64,000 nt of DNA from Streptomyces sp. HSG2 (GTDB lineage: Bacteria; Actinomycetota; Actinomycetes; Streptomycetales; Streptomycetaceae), in NCBI RefSeq assembly GCF_016598575.1, contig NZ_CP066801.1, positions 1,546,501 to 1,610,500 on the forward strand. Direction: 5' to 3'. Shown one piece after another: positions 9,944 through 18,974 of the stretch. Made by a program: the position numbers and the translations under genes. The stretch's first letter is position 1, and the number at the start of each line of letters is the position of its first letter. The notes under the pieces are model-generated. The model did not search any database, had not been told where the DNA came from, and saw only the letters and a program-made list of their open reading frames with translations.

Positions 9944-10924
9944 TCAGCAGACCTCTTCCAGATCCCTCCAGTCCCGGGAATCGGGGCTGTCCGCCACCCA
10001 GCTCTCCAGCAACCCCCGGACCAGGGCCGACGGCGCTGCCAGGCCGCATTCCCGCTCCGGGACCCAGAACCGGCCGTCGGTACGGTGGCCCAGCGGTCCC
10101 GGATGCCCGGGCTCGCTGTGGTCGTGCGGGTCGAGGTGCTCCCCGTCCCCCTCGTCGGAGGGCATCCGGGACTCCGAGCAGGTCCGGCAGAGCAGGCGCA
10201 CCGAGGACGACCAGTCCTCGGCGGCGTACCCCGCCTCGGACGCGAGCCGCTCCAGTGCGTCCCGGTCGGCCTCGGTGGCCGCCTCCAGCAGGACCACCCA
10301 GGTGGGCACGGGCGAGGGAGCCCACAACTCGATCTCGTCGAAGACGGGGAAGGTCCGCCCCGCCGCCGTGGTGCGCTCGCCGTGCGGCACCCCGTCGTGC
10401 AGGACCACCTCGCCCCAGCGTCGGCCGGAGGACGGCAGCGGGATCGAGAGCACCTCGACGCGGGCGGGATCCAGCCGCCTTCCCCAGACCACCTCGGCCT
10501 CGCCCTCGGGGGAGAGCCGCACGGCCGCGCTGCCCAGTTCCATGCCGACCGGCTCGCCCGAGTCCTTCCGGGCGCCCGGGGTCCGCAGCCCGTAGGCCTG
10601 CCAGGCCCGCCTGGCCAGCGGCCAGTCCTGCAACGCCGTGGCGGCGATGCCCACGTTCCACCAGTCCGGCGCGCCCGCGTCCCGATCCAGCAGCGCCACG
10701 GCCCGCAGTCCCGCCGTCCGCGCCTGTTCCCAGTCGTGCCGGAACTTGTACAACAGGGCCAGGTTGAACCAGGACTCCGACAGCCAGGGCTCCAGGTCCG
10801 CGGCGCGGGTGAGCAGGGCCCCCGCGTCCTCGTAGCGCCCGTCCCCGATCAGGGTGAAGGCGCGGTCGGTGGCTTTCCGCCAGGAGGCGGACGGCCGATG
10901 TCGTCCCTTGCCGAAGATCCTCAC
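9944..10924 (-). CDS. Tetratricopeptide repeat protein
   Basis: This 326-residue cytoplasmic protein has TPR-like helical repeats in its first 120 residues ([60 protein letters not shown]) and then a region of unknown fold. Two Cys (CRTCSES) near residue 235 could form half of a metal site. TPR domains bind other proteins; the partner is unknown. The gene sits between def and rsrA, about 280 bp downstream of rsrA. That spacer (10925-11205) holds a 10-bp perfect palindrome at 11029-11038 (ACCCATGGGT) but no gene. Function beyond scaffolding cannot be stated. Confidence 0.75.
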   Translation of the reverse strand: MRIFGKGRHRPSASWRKATDRAFTLIGDGRYEDAGALLTRAADLEPWLSESWFNLALLYKFRHDWEQARTAGLRAVALLDRDAGAPDWWNVGIAATALQDWPLARRAWQAYGLRTPGARKDSGEPVGMELGSAAVRLSPEGEAEVVWGRRLDPARVEVLSIPLPSSGRRWGEVVLHDGVPHGERTTAAGRTFPVFDEIELWAPSPVPTWVVLLEAATEADRDALERLASEAGYAAEDWSSSVRLLCRTCSESRMPSDEGDGEHLDPHDHSEPGHPGPLGHRTDGRFWVPERECGLAAPSALVRGLLESWVADSPDSRDWRDLEEVC

Positions 10925-11205
10925 GATTCCCGCCTGCCAGTTCCGTCGGTGGGCTGGCCGTGCCGTCCCGCGCCCCCGTACACCCTCTCTCGCGCATCAA
11001 ACCACGTGCGGCTTGAGGGGCGCTCATTACCCATGGGTTACCCCACCAGGCGGGCGGTAAGACAGGCGAGCCGGGAGCGGCCGTCTCCGGCCCGGGACGC
11101 GCGCCGCCCCGCCGGACGGCGGCGGGGACCGCGAAGGGCCGCCGCCCTCGAACGGTCGGGGCGTCGGGGTCCGGCCCCGCCGGGAGCCGTGCGTGGGGCG
11201 GCGGC

Positions 11206-11517
11206 TCAGGACTCCTGAGGCGTCGCGGGCGGGGCCGCGACGTCGTGCTCGGGCACGGACTGTCCGGACCGGATCAGCTCGATCCGCCCCATGACCTTGG
11301 CCCGCAGGTCGCCCGGAACGTCGTCGTGTCCGCAGCAGCGCTTGACGAGCTTCTTCACGGCCTGCTCCAGGCCGTACTTCTCCAGGCAGGGCGAGCACTC
11401 GTCGATGTGGTGCCGGAACTTCTCGCGATCGGCGTCCGGCATCTCGCTGTCGAGGAACTCGTACAGGTGGTCGAGGATCTCGCCACAGTCCGTCTCGTGC
11501 GGGTCGCCGCAACTCAT
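11206..11517 (-). CDS. rsrA: Anti-sigma factor RsrA, zinc-binding redox sensor
   Basis: This 103-residue ZAS-family anti-sigma factor holds SigR inactive under reducing conditions. Thiol oxidation forms a disulfide, expels zinc and frees SigR. The Cys and His pattern matches S. coelicolor RsrA: C3, C11, H37, C41, C44, C61 and C62, including the trigger pair C11/C44 and zinc ligand H37. The seventh S. coelicolor Cys, C31, is Arg here, so this version has six. The ATG overlaps the sigR stop by 4 bp (ATGA), which couples synthesis of the two partners. The gene sits in the sigR transcript and is controlled by the SigR promoter upstream. Confidence 0.97.
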   Translation of the reverse strand: MSCGDPHETDCGEILDHLYEFLDSEMPDADREKFRHHIDECSPCLEKYGLEQAVKKLVKRCCGHDDVPGDLRAKVMGRIELIRSGQSVPEHDVAAPPATPQES

Positions 11518-12194
11518 GAGCCCGAGCCCTTCGCCTCGTTCGACTCCCCCGCACCGGCCGGAACCAGTCCGCGCTCGCGCGCGTAGTCCTCCAACATGCC
11601 GCGCAGCTGCCGGCGGCCCCGGTGGAGCCTGGACATCACGGTGCCGATCGGCGTCCCCATGATGTCCGCGATCTCCTTGTACGCGAAACCCTCGACGTCC
11701 GCCAGGTAGACGGCGATGCGGAACTCCTCGGGGATCGCCTGGAGCGCTTCCTTCACGTCCGAGTCGGGGAGGTGGTCGAGCGCCTGCGACTCGGCCGAGC
11801 GCAGCCCGGTCGACATGTGCGACTCCGCGCGGGCGAGCTGCCAGTCCTCGATCTCCTCCGCGGCGCTGCGCTGGGGCTCCCGCTGCTTCTTGCGGTAGGA
11901 GTTGATGAAGGTGTTGGTGAGAATCCGGTAGAGCCACGCCTTGAGGTTGGTGCCCTCGCGGAACTGGTGGAAGGAGGCGTACGCCTTGGCGTAGGTCTCC
12001 TGCACCAGGTCCTCGGCGTCCGCGGGGTTGCGCGTCATGCGGAGGCCCGCCGAGTACATCTGGTCGAGGAACTCCAACGCGTCGCGCTCGAAGCGCGCGC
12101 TGCGCTCCGCGCTCGTCTCCGCGTCGGACCCGCGGCCCTCGGCGTGCTCCGCCTGGCCGTCGGTCCCTCCGTCGGTGCCGGTGACCGGACCCAC
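11514..12194 (-). CDS. sigR: ECF sigma factor SigR, thiol-oxidative stress
   Basis: This 226-residue ECF sigma factor directs transcription of the thioredoxin, mycoredoxin and thiol-homeostasis regulon. Region 2 ([52 protein letters not shown]) and region 4 ([39 protein letters not shown]) are intact. The GTG at 12194 gives the standard form, and a GGAGGAG run abuts it. The same frame is open up to an ATG at 12404, giving 70 more residues. In S. coelicolor a longer, unstable SigR' is made from the stress-induced transcript; the arrangement here fits that. The stop overlaps rsrA by ATGA. Confidence 0.95.
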   Translation of the reverse strand: MGPVTGTDGGTDGQAEHAEGRGSDAETSAERSARFERDALEFLDQMYSAGLRMTRNPADAEDLVQETYAKAYASFHQFREGTNLKAWLYRILTNTFINSYRKKQREPQRSAAEEIEDWQLARAESHMSTGLRSAESQALDHLPDSDVKEALQAIPEEFRIAVYLADVEGFAYKEIADIMGTPIGTVMSRLHRGRRQLRGMLEDYARERGLVPAGAGESNEAKGSGS

Positions 12195-12404
12195 CTCCTC
12201 CAGTGGCGTCGCGAGACCGCCTCCGGCCTCGCCCGAATCGGAGGATAGACGACGATCCGGCCGCGCGCCGGTCCGGGGCGCGTGCAGCACCGTCCAGTCC
12301 AGCTCCGGCCTGCCATCCCGGCCCACGCCCGACTCCGACGAGCCCGCGCCGGGCGCCGGGGCCGTCCGGGCGCCGGCGGCGGGCGGGCAAGAGATCGCAC
12401 CCAT
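12195..12404 (-). other. In-frame N-terminal extension of sigR (possible SigR' isoform)
   Basis: An ATG at 12404 opens a frame that runs without a stop into sigR, adding 70 residues rich in Ala, Gly, Pro and Arg. It begins about 64 nt after the predicted start point of the SigR-dependent promoter at 12475-12502, so only the stress transcript would cover it fully. A larger, protease-sensitive SigR form from the inducible promoter is known in S. coelicolor (extension recalled as about 55 residues). Whether this ATG or an internal start is used here is inference. Confidence 0.5.
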
Positions 12405-12421
12405 GCGGCGGACTTCCTCTC

Positions 12422-13144
12422 CTACGACTGTGTCCCCTTCGTACGGGGCCGATCACGGCGCCGTACGTCCGCCTCAACAGTGGCCGAACGCGCGGCATTC
12501 CCGGGGGCCGGCGCCAGAGTCCCGGTCCATGCCACGACGGCGTCGGTGATCACGGCAAGAGCCTCGCCCTGAGTGACCGGGGCTCTGGCCGGCACCGCGA
12601 AGCCGTGGTCGGCATGGGCCACCTCGACCAGCTCGTGGGGTCCCGGCGGGAACTCCTCCGGCTTCCCGAAGGCGTCCCTACCCCCCTGCACGACCAGACA
12701 CCGCACGTCCGCGCCGGGCAGTTCCTCCGCCCGCGAACGCTCGGGTCGCCCCGGCGGGTGCAACGGGAAGGCGAGCGCCAGCACGGCCCGGGCGCCCAGC
12801 GCGGCGGCGGTGCGGCACGCGACGCGGGCCCCCGCGCTGCGCCCGCCGGCGACCACCGGCGACCCCGGACGCCCCAAGGCGGGCCAGACCTCCTCCCATC
12901 CGGCGTCCAGTGTCCTCGGCGCGGGCGCCACCCGTTTGCCGGCCACCCGCCACGGCTGCTCGACCAAGGCCACCGTCACCCCGTGCGGGGGCAGGGCATC
13001 GGCAAGTGCTCGCAGGTCGCGGGCGCCGACACCACCGCCGGCACCGTGGCCCAGCGCCAGGGTGAGCCTGGCGTCGGGCGCGCGGTGCCAGGTGATCCGC
13101 GCGACCCCGACCCGGGTGGGCACGTCCTCCGTCTCCGCCGTCAC
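12422..13144 (-). CDS. Alpha/beta hydrolase of the KANL3/Tex30-like type
   Basis: This protein of about 240 residues has an alpha/beta-hydrolase core: [10 protein letters not shown] (oxyanion region), [10 protein letters not shown] as nucleophile elbow with a Ser in G-x-S-x-G context, [10 protein letters not shown] for the acid, and ADHGF for the His. It resembles bacterial relatives of TEX30/KANL3, for which no substrate is established. GTG 13144 is preferred because GGAGG lies 8 nt upstream; two in-frame GTG codons at 13162 and 13159 are alternatives. It is directly upstream of sigR on the same strand and ends 18 bp before the extended sigR start, so its 3' end contains the sigR promoter. 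Confidence 0.8.
   Translation of the reverse strand: MTAETEDVPTRVGVARITWHRAPDARLTLALGHGAGGGVGARDLRALADALPPHGVTVALVEQPWRVAGKRVAPAPRTLDAGWEEVWPALGRPGSPVVAGGRSAGARVACRTAAALGARAVLALAFPLHPPGRPERSRAEELPGADVRCLVVQGGRDAFGKPEEFPPGPHELVEVAHADHGFAVPARAPVTQGEALAVITDAVVAWTGTLAPAPGNAARSATVEADVRRRDRPRTKGTQS
12475..12502 (-). promoter_or_regulatory. SigR-dependent promoter of sigR-rsrA
   Basis: Read on the minus strand, GGGAAT (12502-12497) and GTTG (12478-12475) are separated by exactly 18 bp, a perfect match to the SigR consensus. Transcription would start near 12468 and run into sigR-rsrA, giving positive autoregulation as in S. coelicolor. The promoter lies inside the last codons of the upstream hydrolase gene. 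Confidence 0.92.
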
Positions 13145-13238
13145 GTCCGTGTCCTCCACCACTCGCAGCGCGCCACTTCCGGTCGTCCCCTCTCGCGGTC
13201 GCCCGCATCACCACGGGAAAGGGTGGTGATCCCGGGCC

Positions 13239-14054
13239 TCAGAAGAGTGTCCCCGCCTCCGGCGCGTCCAGCTCCTCGATCAGCTCCGGACCGTTGCCAC
13301 GCACGCTGCTCACCGCCGTGGAGACGGGGTACGCACGCATCAGACCGGCGGGTGGAGGCTCCAGCAGGGGCGCCAGCTGGTCCCTCCGAGTGTGGGTCGG
13401 GTCCAGCCAGGCGTCCCAACGGTCCGGCGTCAGCATCAGCGGCATACGGGGATGGATGTCCGCCAGGCAGGTCGGCCCCGCGGCGGGCGCGACCGCGAGA
13501 GGCGTGCTCTCCGCCTCCGTGGTGATCACCGAGCAGGTCGCCCACCACGCCCGGGGATGCTCGTCGGGCAGAGTGCGATCCCGCCAGAACTCGTAGAGAC
13601 CGGCCATGGCGAGGACGGAGCCGTCGGCGGGCGTCACGAAGTACGGCTGCTTGCGGGGGCGTTTCCGACGCCCCTCGACCTCCAACTCCCGTTCCTCGGG
13701 GCCGGTCGCCCACTCGTAGTAGCCGTCGGCGGGCAGCAGACACCGTCGGGCGGCGAACGCGCGACGGTAGGACGGCTTCTCGTGCACGGTCTCCGCCCGA
13801 GCGTTGATCATCCGCGCGGCGCCCTCGGGGGTCCTGGCCCAGGAAGGGACCAGACCCCACCGGAGTCTGCGCAGTTGGCGAACGGGACGTGGCCGGGGGT
13901 CGCCCTTGAGGGGACGGTCCAGGACGGCGTGGACGTCCTTGGTGGGAGCCACGTTCCAGTCGGGCTCCAGGGCTTCCTCGGGCTCCCACCTCTCGATCTC
14001 GAAGATCCCGGCGAGTTCCTCCGGACTCCGACTGGCCGCGTACCGTCCGCACAT
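13239..14054 (-). CDS. SRAP (HMCES/YedK family) abasic-site processing protein
   Basis: This 271-residue protein starts MCGRY, placing the catalytic Cys at position 2 after methionine removal, and has NVAPT at 34-38, WGLVPSWA near 85, and LLPADGYYEW with the conserved Glu. These are the hallmarks of SRAP proteins, which crosslink to abasic sites in single-stranded DNA and shield them, in the line of YedK and HMCES. Older annotation calls it an SOS-response peptidase. It is on the minus strand, divergent from the M50 protease gene, with a 250-bp spacer (14055-14305) in which no further gene is visible. Confidence 0.9.
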   Translation of the reverse strand: MCGRYAASRSPEELAGIFEIERWEPEEALEPDWNVAPTKDVHAVLDRPLKGDPRPRPVRQLRRLRWGLVPSWARTPEGAARMINARAETVHEKPSYRRAFAARRCLLPADGYYEWATGPEERELEVEGRRKRPRKQPYFVTPADGSVLAMAGLYEFWRDRTLPDEHPRAWWATCSVITTEAESTPLAVAPAAGPTCLADIHPRMPLMLTPDRWDAWLDPTHTRRDQLAPLLEPPPAGLMRAYPVSTAVSSVRGNGPELIEELDAPEAGTLF

Positions 14055-14305
14055 CTGTCTTCACCCCTCCGACACCCGGGGACACCGGGTCGCGCACCGG
14101 ACACACCCCAGGTTGACATCCTCCACCGCCACCATCCCCTCGGGACTCCCCCACCCCGGGTCGGACGCCGCTTCCCGCGGCGGGAGCCGGCCGGCGCGCC
14201 GCTCCCAGGAACGATTTCCGCCACACCGACGTCTCACCTACCGTCCGCACATCCGCGCGACAATGCCGGCGGCCACGTCACACCGAGGAGGGACTCCCCG
14301 CACCG

Positions 14306-15049
14306 ATGGACAGCCCGCAGAGCCCGATGGGCGGTATCGCCTCCATGCCACTCGCCTCCCTCTGGGACGAGGTGTGGGGCGGACAGCCCGCGCCCGAGCT
14401 GTGGGTGGTGATCGCGACGCTGGCTCTCGCCCTGGCCGCCGTCGTCCCGCGGACGACGTGGCGAGTGACCCGCAACGCCGTCACCATCGCCCACGAGGGC
14501 GGCCACGGGCTGGTGGCGCTGCTCACCGGGCGGTCGCTGACCGGTATCCGGCTGCACTCCGACACCAGCGGTCTCACGGTGAGCCGGGGCAAGCCCCGAG
14601 GGCTCGGGATGATCCTGACCGCCGCCGCCGGGTACCCCGCCCCGTCGCTGTTGGGCCTGGGTGGAGCGGTGTTGCTGGCCGACGGTCGGATCACCCTCTC
14701 GCTGTGGCTGGCGACGGGCTTGCTCGTGGCCCTGCTGGTCATGGTCCGCAACGCCTACGGGGTGCTCACCGTCGTGCTGACGGGAGGCACCTTCCTCCTG
14801 GTGTCGTGGCTGGCCGGACCGCAGACGCAGGCCGCCTTCGCCTACACCTCGGTGTGGTTCCTGCTGCTGGGCGGGGTCCGGCCGGCCCTCGAACTCCAGG
14901 TGAGGCGGGCCCGCGAGGGCGCGACCGACTCGGACGCCGACCAACTCGCCCGGCTCACGCACGCGCCGGCGGGAGTGTGGTTCCTCCTGTTCCACACCGT
15001 GTCCCTGTGCTCGCTGCTCGGCGGGGGAGCCCGCCTCCTGGCGACCTGA
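14306..15049 (+). CDS. M50-family membrane metallopeptidase
   Basis: This 247-residue protein has a HEGGH zinc motif at 63-67 within a membrane segment and about six further hydrophobic segments. A second ligand region, LGLGGAVL, lies near residue 117. The size and single compact domain fit the M50B-like actinobacterial family (DUF-type site-2 protease relatives), which cut substrates within or next to the membrane. It has no PDZ domain, so substrate selection must differ from classical RseP. The target is unknown. It is followed 70 bp later by aroA on the same strand and could share a transcript with it. Confidence 0.85.
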   Translation: MDSPQSPMGGIASMPLASLWDEVWGGQPAPELWVVIATLALALAAVVPRTTWRVTRNAVTIAHEGGHGLVALLTGRSLTGIRLHSDTSGLTVSRGKPRGLGMILTAAAGYPAPSLLGLGGAVLLADGRITLSLWLATGLLVALLVMVRNAYGVLTVVLTGGTFLLVSWLAGPQTQAAFAYTSVWFLLLGGVRPALELQVRRAREGATDSDADQLARLTHAPAGVWFLLFHTVSLCSLLGGGARLLAT

Positions 15050-15118
15050 GCGGTTCGGACGTATCCGACCCGGTTCGGGCAAGATCTCCGTCGGTGTCGC
15101 AGCCATTAAAGTGGGGGC

Positions 15119-16435
15119 ATGCCCTCGAATGCCGCAGACACCGCCCTCTGGCCCGCACCGCACGCGACCGGAGCCGTCGACGCGACGGTGCACGTGCCCG
15201 GGTCGAAGTCGGTGACCAATCGCGCCCTCGTCCTCGCCGCTCTCGCGGCCGAGCCGGGCTGGCTGCGCCGCCCGCTGCGTTCACGGGACACCCTGCTGAT
15301 GGCCAAAGCCCTGCGGGCGATGGGAGTGGCGATCGAGGAGGGTGTGGGGCCCGACGGAACCGGCGAGTTCTGGCGGGTGGTGCCGGCGGGGCTGCGCGGC
15401 CCGGCCTCGATCGACGTGGGCAACGCGGGCACGGTCATGCGGTTCCTGCCGCCGGTCGCGGCGCTCGCCGACGGCCCGGTGCGGTTCGACGGCGACCCCC
15501 GGTCCCACGAGCGCCCCCTCGGCGGGGTGATCGACGCGCTGCGGGTGCTCGGCGCCCGGATCGACGACGACGGCCGCGGCGCGCTCCCGCTCACCGTCCA
15601 CGGGAGCGGGGCCGTCGACGGCGGCCGGGTCTCCGTCGACGCCTCCTCCTCCTCGCAGTTCGTCTCCGCGTTGCTGCTGTCGGCACCGCGCTACAACCAG
15701 GGGATCGAGGTCCGGCACACCGGCTCCACACTCCCCTCGATGCCTCACATCCGGATGACCGTCGACATGCTGCGCGCGGTGGGGGCCCAGGTGGACACCC
15801 CGGAGTCGGGCGGCGAGCCGAACGTGTGGCGGGTGACACCCGGCGCTCTCCTGGGCCGTGACCTGACCATCGAGCCCGACCTCTCCAACGCCCAGCCGTT
15901 CCTCGCGGCGGCCCTGGTGACGGGCGGAAGGGTCGTCGTGCCCGACTGGCCGGCCCGGACCACCCAGCCCGGGGACCGATTGCGCGAGATCTTCACCGAG
16001 ATGGGCGGCGCCTGCGAGCTGACCGACCACGGGCTGGTCCTCACCGGGTCGGGCACCGTCCACGGCATCGACGTCGATCTGAGCGAGGTCGGCGAGCTGA
16101 CGCCCGGCATCGCGGCCCTCGCCGCGCTGGCCGACTCGCCCTCCACCCTGCGCGGCGTGGCGCATCTGCGACTGCACGAGACGGACCGACTGGCCGCGCT
16201 GACCAAGGAGATCAACGGCCTCGGCGGAGACGTCACGGAGACCGCGGACGGCCTGCGTGTTCGCCCCCGCCCCCTGCGCGGTGGTGTCTTCCACACCTAC
16301 GAGGACCACCGCATGGCCACGGCCGGCGCGATCCTGGGCCTCGCCGTCGACGGTGTACGCGTGGAGAACGTGGCGACCACGGCGAAGACCATGCCCGACT
16401 TCCCCGACCTGTGGGCCGGGATGCTCGGGGCATAG
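15119..16435 (+). CDS. aroA: EPSP synthase (3-phosphoshikimate 1-carboxyvinyltransferase)
   Basis: This 438-residue enzyme joins shikimate-3-phosphate and phosphoenolpyruvate to make EPSP, the sixth step of the shikimate pathway. It shows [11 protein letters not shown] near the N-terminus (phosphate-binding Lys and Ser), [11 protein letters not shown], the [11 protein letters not shown] segment, and the C-terminal HETDRLAAL and EDHRMA motifs with catalytic Glu, His and Arg. The length is normal. The ATG is at 15119. It is followed by rsgA after 12 bp on the same strand, a pairing common in actinomycetes, so the two are likely co-transcribed. Confidence 0.95.
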   Translation: MPSNAADTALWPAPHATGAVDATVHVPGSKSVTNRALVLAALAAEPGWLRRPLRSRDTLLMAKALRAMGVAIEEGVGPDGTGEFWRVVPAGLRGPASIDVGNAGTVMRFLPPVAALADGPVRFDGDPRSHERPLGGVIDALRVLGARIDDDGRGALPLTVHGSGAVDGGRVSVDASSSSQFVSALLLSAPRYNQGIEVRHTGSTLPSMPHIRMTVDMLRAVGAQVDTPESGGEPNVWRVTPGALLGRDLTIEPDLSNAQPFLAAALVTGGRVVVPDWPARTTQPGDRLREIFTEMGGACELTDHGLVLTGSGTVHGIDVDLSEVGELTPGIAALAALADSPSTLRGVAHLRLHETDRLAALTKEINGLGGDVTETADGLRVRPRPLRGGVFHTYEDHRMATAGAILGLAVDGVRVENVATTAKTMPDFPDLWAGMLGA

Positions 16436-16447
16436 GGGTTCAGCGCC

Positions 16448-17458
16448 ATGCGCCGGTACGGCAAGCACACCGACGAGGACGACATCCGGGCGCGTCCCGG
16501 CCGCCGGGGCAACCGGCCCCGGACGAACATCCGGCCCAAGCACGACGACGCGGCCGAGGGCATGGTGCTCACCGTCGACCGGGGCCGCCTGACCTGCCTT
16601 GTCGATGGCCGTTCGGTCATGGCCATGAAGGCCCGCGAACTCGGCCGCAAGGCGGCGGTCGTCGGCGACCGGGTGGCGCTCGTCGGGGATCTGTCCGGAG
16701 CCCGGGACACACTGGCACGGATCGTCCGAATCGAGGAACGCACCTCGGTGTTGCGTCGCACCGCCGACGACGACGACCCCTACGAGCGGGTCGTGGTCGC
16801 CAACGCCGACCAGCTCGCGATCGTCACCGCGTTGGCCGACCCGGAGCCCCGCCCCCGACTGATCGACCGCTGCCTGGTCGCCGCGTACGACGGCGGTCTC
16901 GCCCCTCTTCTCGTACTGACCAAGTCGGATCTGGCGCCGCCGGACGACCTGCTGGAGCTGTACGGGGCGCTGGACATCCCCCACGTCGTCACCGACCGGG
17001 AGGAACTGGAGCACGGAACGGCGGCCGACCGGGTTCGCGAGCACCTGGAGGACAAGGTCACCGCCTTCGTCGGCCACTCGGGCGTGGGCAAGACCACGCT
17101 GGTCAACGCCCTCGTCACACCGGCACGCCAACGCACGACGGGCCGGGTGAACGCGGTGACGGGCCGAGGCCGGCACACCACCACGTCCGCTTTGGCCCTG
17201 CCGCTCGACGGCGAGGCCGGATGGGTGGTCGACACCCCCGGCATCCGCTCCTTCGGGCTCGCCCACGTCGAGCCCTCGCGGGTGATCCACGCCTTCCCCG
17301 ACCTGGAGCCCGGCACCGCCCGGTGCCCCAGGGCGTGCAGCCACGACGAACCCGACTGCGCGCTCCCGACCTGGGTGTCGGAGGGCCACGCCGATCCCGC
17401 GCGGCTGCGCTCGCTGCACCGGCTGCTCTCGACGCGCGACCGCAGGGAAGGCGACTGA
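16448..17458 (+). CDS. rsgA: Ribosome small-subunit-dependent GTPase A
   Basis: This 336-residue circularly permuted GTPase acts late in 30S subunit maturation. The G4 motif TKSD (about residue 158) precedes the P-loop GHSGVGKTT (about 209) and the G3 DTPGIR (about 261), the order diagnostic for this family. An N-terminal OB-like domain and a C-terminal zinc finger (C-x-x-x-C-x-H-x(5)-C, CPRACSHDEPDC) are present. ATG 16448 lies 12 bp after the aroA stop, consistent with one operon. The protein is of normal length. Confidence 0.93.
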   Translation: MRRYGKHTDEDDIRARPGRRGNRPRTNIRPKHDDAAEGMVLTVDRGRLTCLVDGRSVMAMKARELGRKAAVVGDRVALVGDLSGARDTLARIVRIEERTSVLRRTADDDDPYERVVVANADQLAIVTALADPEPRPRLIDRCLVAAYDGGLAPLLVLTKSDLAPPDDLLELYGALDIPHVVTDREELEHGTAADRVREHLEDKVTAFVGHSGVGKTTLVNALVTPARQRTTGRVNAVTGRGRHTTTSALALPLDGEAGWVVDTPGIRSFGLAHVEPSRVIHAFPDLEPGTARCPRACSHDEPDCALPTWVSEGHADPARLRSLHRLLSTRDRREGD

Positions 17459-17561
17459 CGCCCCGCCACCGGGAAGCGGGCCGCGAGGGACCCGCGAGAG
17501 CCCATGTCCGACCGCGCGCCGGGACCCTCGGTGGTTTGCCCGACCGCGGCTTTGGTAAGTG

Positions 17562-17567
17562 CATAAT
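17562..17567 (+). promoter_or_regulatory. Possible -10 element for the SMR exporter gene
   Basis: TGCATAAT at 17560-17567 (CATAAT hexamer with an extended TG) is an AT-rich island in GC-rich DNA, 79 bp before the exporter start. No -35 at normal spacing is convincing: TTGCCC at 17536-17541 is 20 bp away. No guanidine riboswitch motif was recognised between it and the gene. Confidence 0.35.
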
Positions 17568-17645
17568 CGCACCGAGCCGGACCGGGTCCGGAAGCCACCG
17601 GGCGCCGCGGCCCGGTCGCGGTTCGGGGACGACGGGAGGACCGAC

Positions 17646-17969
17646 ATGGCGTGGCTGCTGGTCGTGGTGGCCGGGGTGCTGGAGACCGGCTTCGCCGTGT
17701 GCCTCAAGCTCTCGCACGGCTTCACCCGCCTCTGGCCGACGATCGCCTTCGCCGCCTTCGCCCTGGGGAGCTTCGGCCTGCTGACCCTCGCGCTGAAGAA
17801 GCTCGACGTGGGGCCGGCCTACGCGGTGTGGACGGGCATCGGCGCCGCCGGAACCGCGATCTACGGCATGGTGTTCCTGGGCGACCTGGTCTCCACCCTG
17901 AAGATCGTCTCCATCAGCCTGGTGATCATCGGTGTCATCGGGCTCCAGTTGTCCGGATCGACCCACTGA
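17646..17969 (+). CDS. Small multidrug resistance family exporter, SugE/Gdx-like
   Basis: This 107-residue protein has four transmembrane helices and the essential Glu13 in helix 1 (VLETGFA). The GFTRLWP segment after helix 1 is typical of the SugE/Gdx branch, whose characterised members export guanidinium in exchange for protons as antiparallel dimers. An upstream in-frame extension was rejected because ATG 17646 gives the exact SMR length and follows GGGAGGA. The gene is single; many SMR pairs are heterodimeric, so a homodimer is expected. Guanidinium as substrate is inferred from branch motifs only. Confidence 0.88.
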   Translation: MAWLLVVVAGVLETGFAVCLKLSHGFTRLWPTIAFAAFALGSFGLLTLALKKLDVGPAYAVWTGIGAAGTAIYGMVFLGDLVSTLKIVSISLVIIGVIGLQLSGSTH

Positions 17970-18077
17970 GAGTCCGGACGCCGGCGCGGGGAAGCGCCGG
18001 GCTGGGCCCGAGGGCGGGCGTGGCACGACGCGCCCCGGGGTGGCCGCGCGTCGATCAGGGCACGCTACGGTGGCGGT

Positions 18078-18878
18078 ATGCCCGATTACCTCGACGATCT
18101 GCGCCTCGCCCACGTTCTCGCGGACGCGGCCGACGCGGCGACCATGGACCGCTTCAAGGCGATCGACCTCCGGGTCGAGACCAAACCGGACATGACCCCG
18201 GTCAGCGAGGCGGATCGGGCCGCGGAGGAACTGATCCGAGGTCAACTCGCCCGCGCCCGACCCCGTGACGCGGTCCTGGGCGAGGAGTACGGCACCGAGG
18301 GCACCGGCCCCCGCCGCTGGGTGATCGACCCGATCGACGGGACCAAGAACTACGTGCGCGGCGTGCCGGTGTGGGCGACGCTGATCGCCCTGATGGAAGC
18401 CGGGGAGACCGGCTACGAACCGGTGGTCGGATTGGTCTCCGCACCCGCGCTCGGCCGCCGCTGGTGGGCCGCACGGGGCCACGGCGCCTTCGCGGGACGC
18501 AATCTGACCTCGGCCTCCCGCCTGCGGGTCTCCAGCGTCCCACGGCTCGGCGACGCCTCCTTCGCGTACTCCTCGCTCGGCGGCTGGGAGGAACAGGGCC
18601 GACTGCCCGGCTTCCTGGACCTGACACGGGAGGTGTGGCGCACCCGCGCCTACGGAGACTTCTGGCCGTACATGCTCGTCGCCGAGGGTGCCGTGGACAT
18701 CTGTGCGGAGCCGGAACTGTCGCTGTGGGACATGGCGGCGAACGCGATCGTGGTGACGGAGGCCGGCGGCGCCTTCACGAGCCTCGACGGTCGCCCCGGG
18801 CCGCACGGCGGCAACGCCGCCGCGTCCAACGGTCTGCTCCACGACGACCTGCTGGAGCGCCTGCGGTCCCGCGCCTGA
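18078..18878 (+). CDS. hisN: Histidinol-phosphatase, inositol monophosphatase superfamily
   Basis: This 266-residue magnesium-dependent phosphatase removes phosphate from histidinol phosphate in histidine synthesis. The metal-binding motifs are GEEYG (about 72-76), DPIDGTKNY (about 86-94) and WDMAAN (about 219-224). The sequence is close to the actinobacterial HisN type, which replaced the classical HisB phosphatase; from sequence alone an inositol-monophosphatase-like role is less likely but possible. The start is ATG 18078. It stands alone and is followed by a strong convergent terminator before the catalase gene. Confidence 0.88.
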   Translation: MPDYLDDLRLAHVLADAADAATMDRFKAIDLRVETKPDMTPVSEADRAAEELIRGQLARARPRDAVLGEEYGTEGTGPRRWVIDPIDGTKNYVRGVPVWATLIALMEAGETGYEPVVGLVSAPALGRRWWAARGHGAFAGRNLTSASRLRVSSVPRLGDASFAYSSLGGWEEQGRLPGFLDLTREVWRTRAYGDFWPYMLVAEGAVDICAEPELSLWDMAANAIVVTEAGGAFTSLDGRPGPHGGNAAASNGLLHDDLLERLRSRA

Positions 18879-18910
18879 CCTCCGCCGGTCGCCCCGCCCC
18901 GGACACCGAA

Positions 18911-18945
18911 CGGGCCGGACCCCCCGTGAGGAGGAGTCCGGCCCG
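18911..18945. terminator. Bidirectional terminator between hisN and the catalase gene
   Basis: Arms CGGGCCGGAC (18911-18920) and GTCCGGCCCG (18936-18945) form a perfect 10-bp stem with a 15-nt loop, between the convergent hisN and catalase stops. Confidence 0.8.
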
Positions 18946-18974
18946 TGGCCACGACAAGCGGTCCAGTGCTGGAA

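Noticed and set aside
17459..17645. Guanidine riboswitch in front of the SMR exporter
   Set aside because: The class I, II and III consensus elements were looked for and not found; only a possible -10 box is visible.
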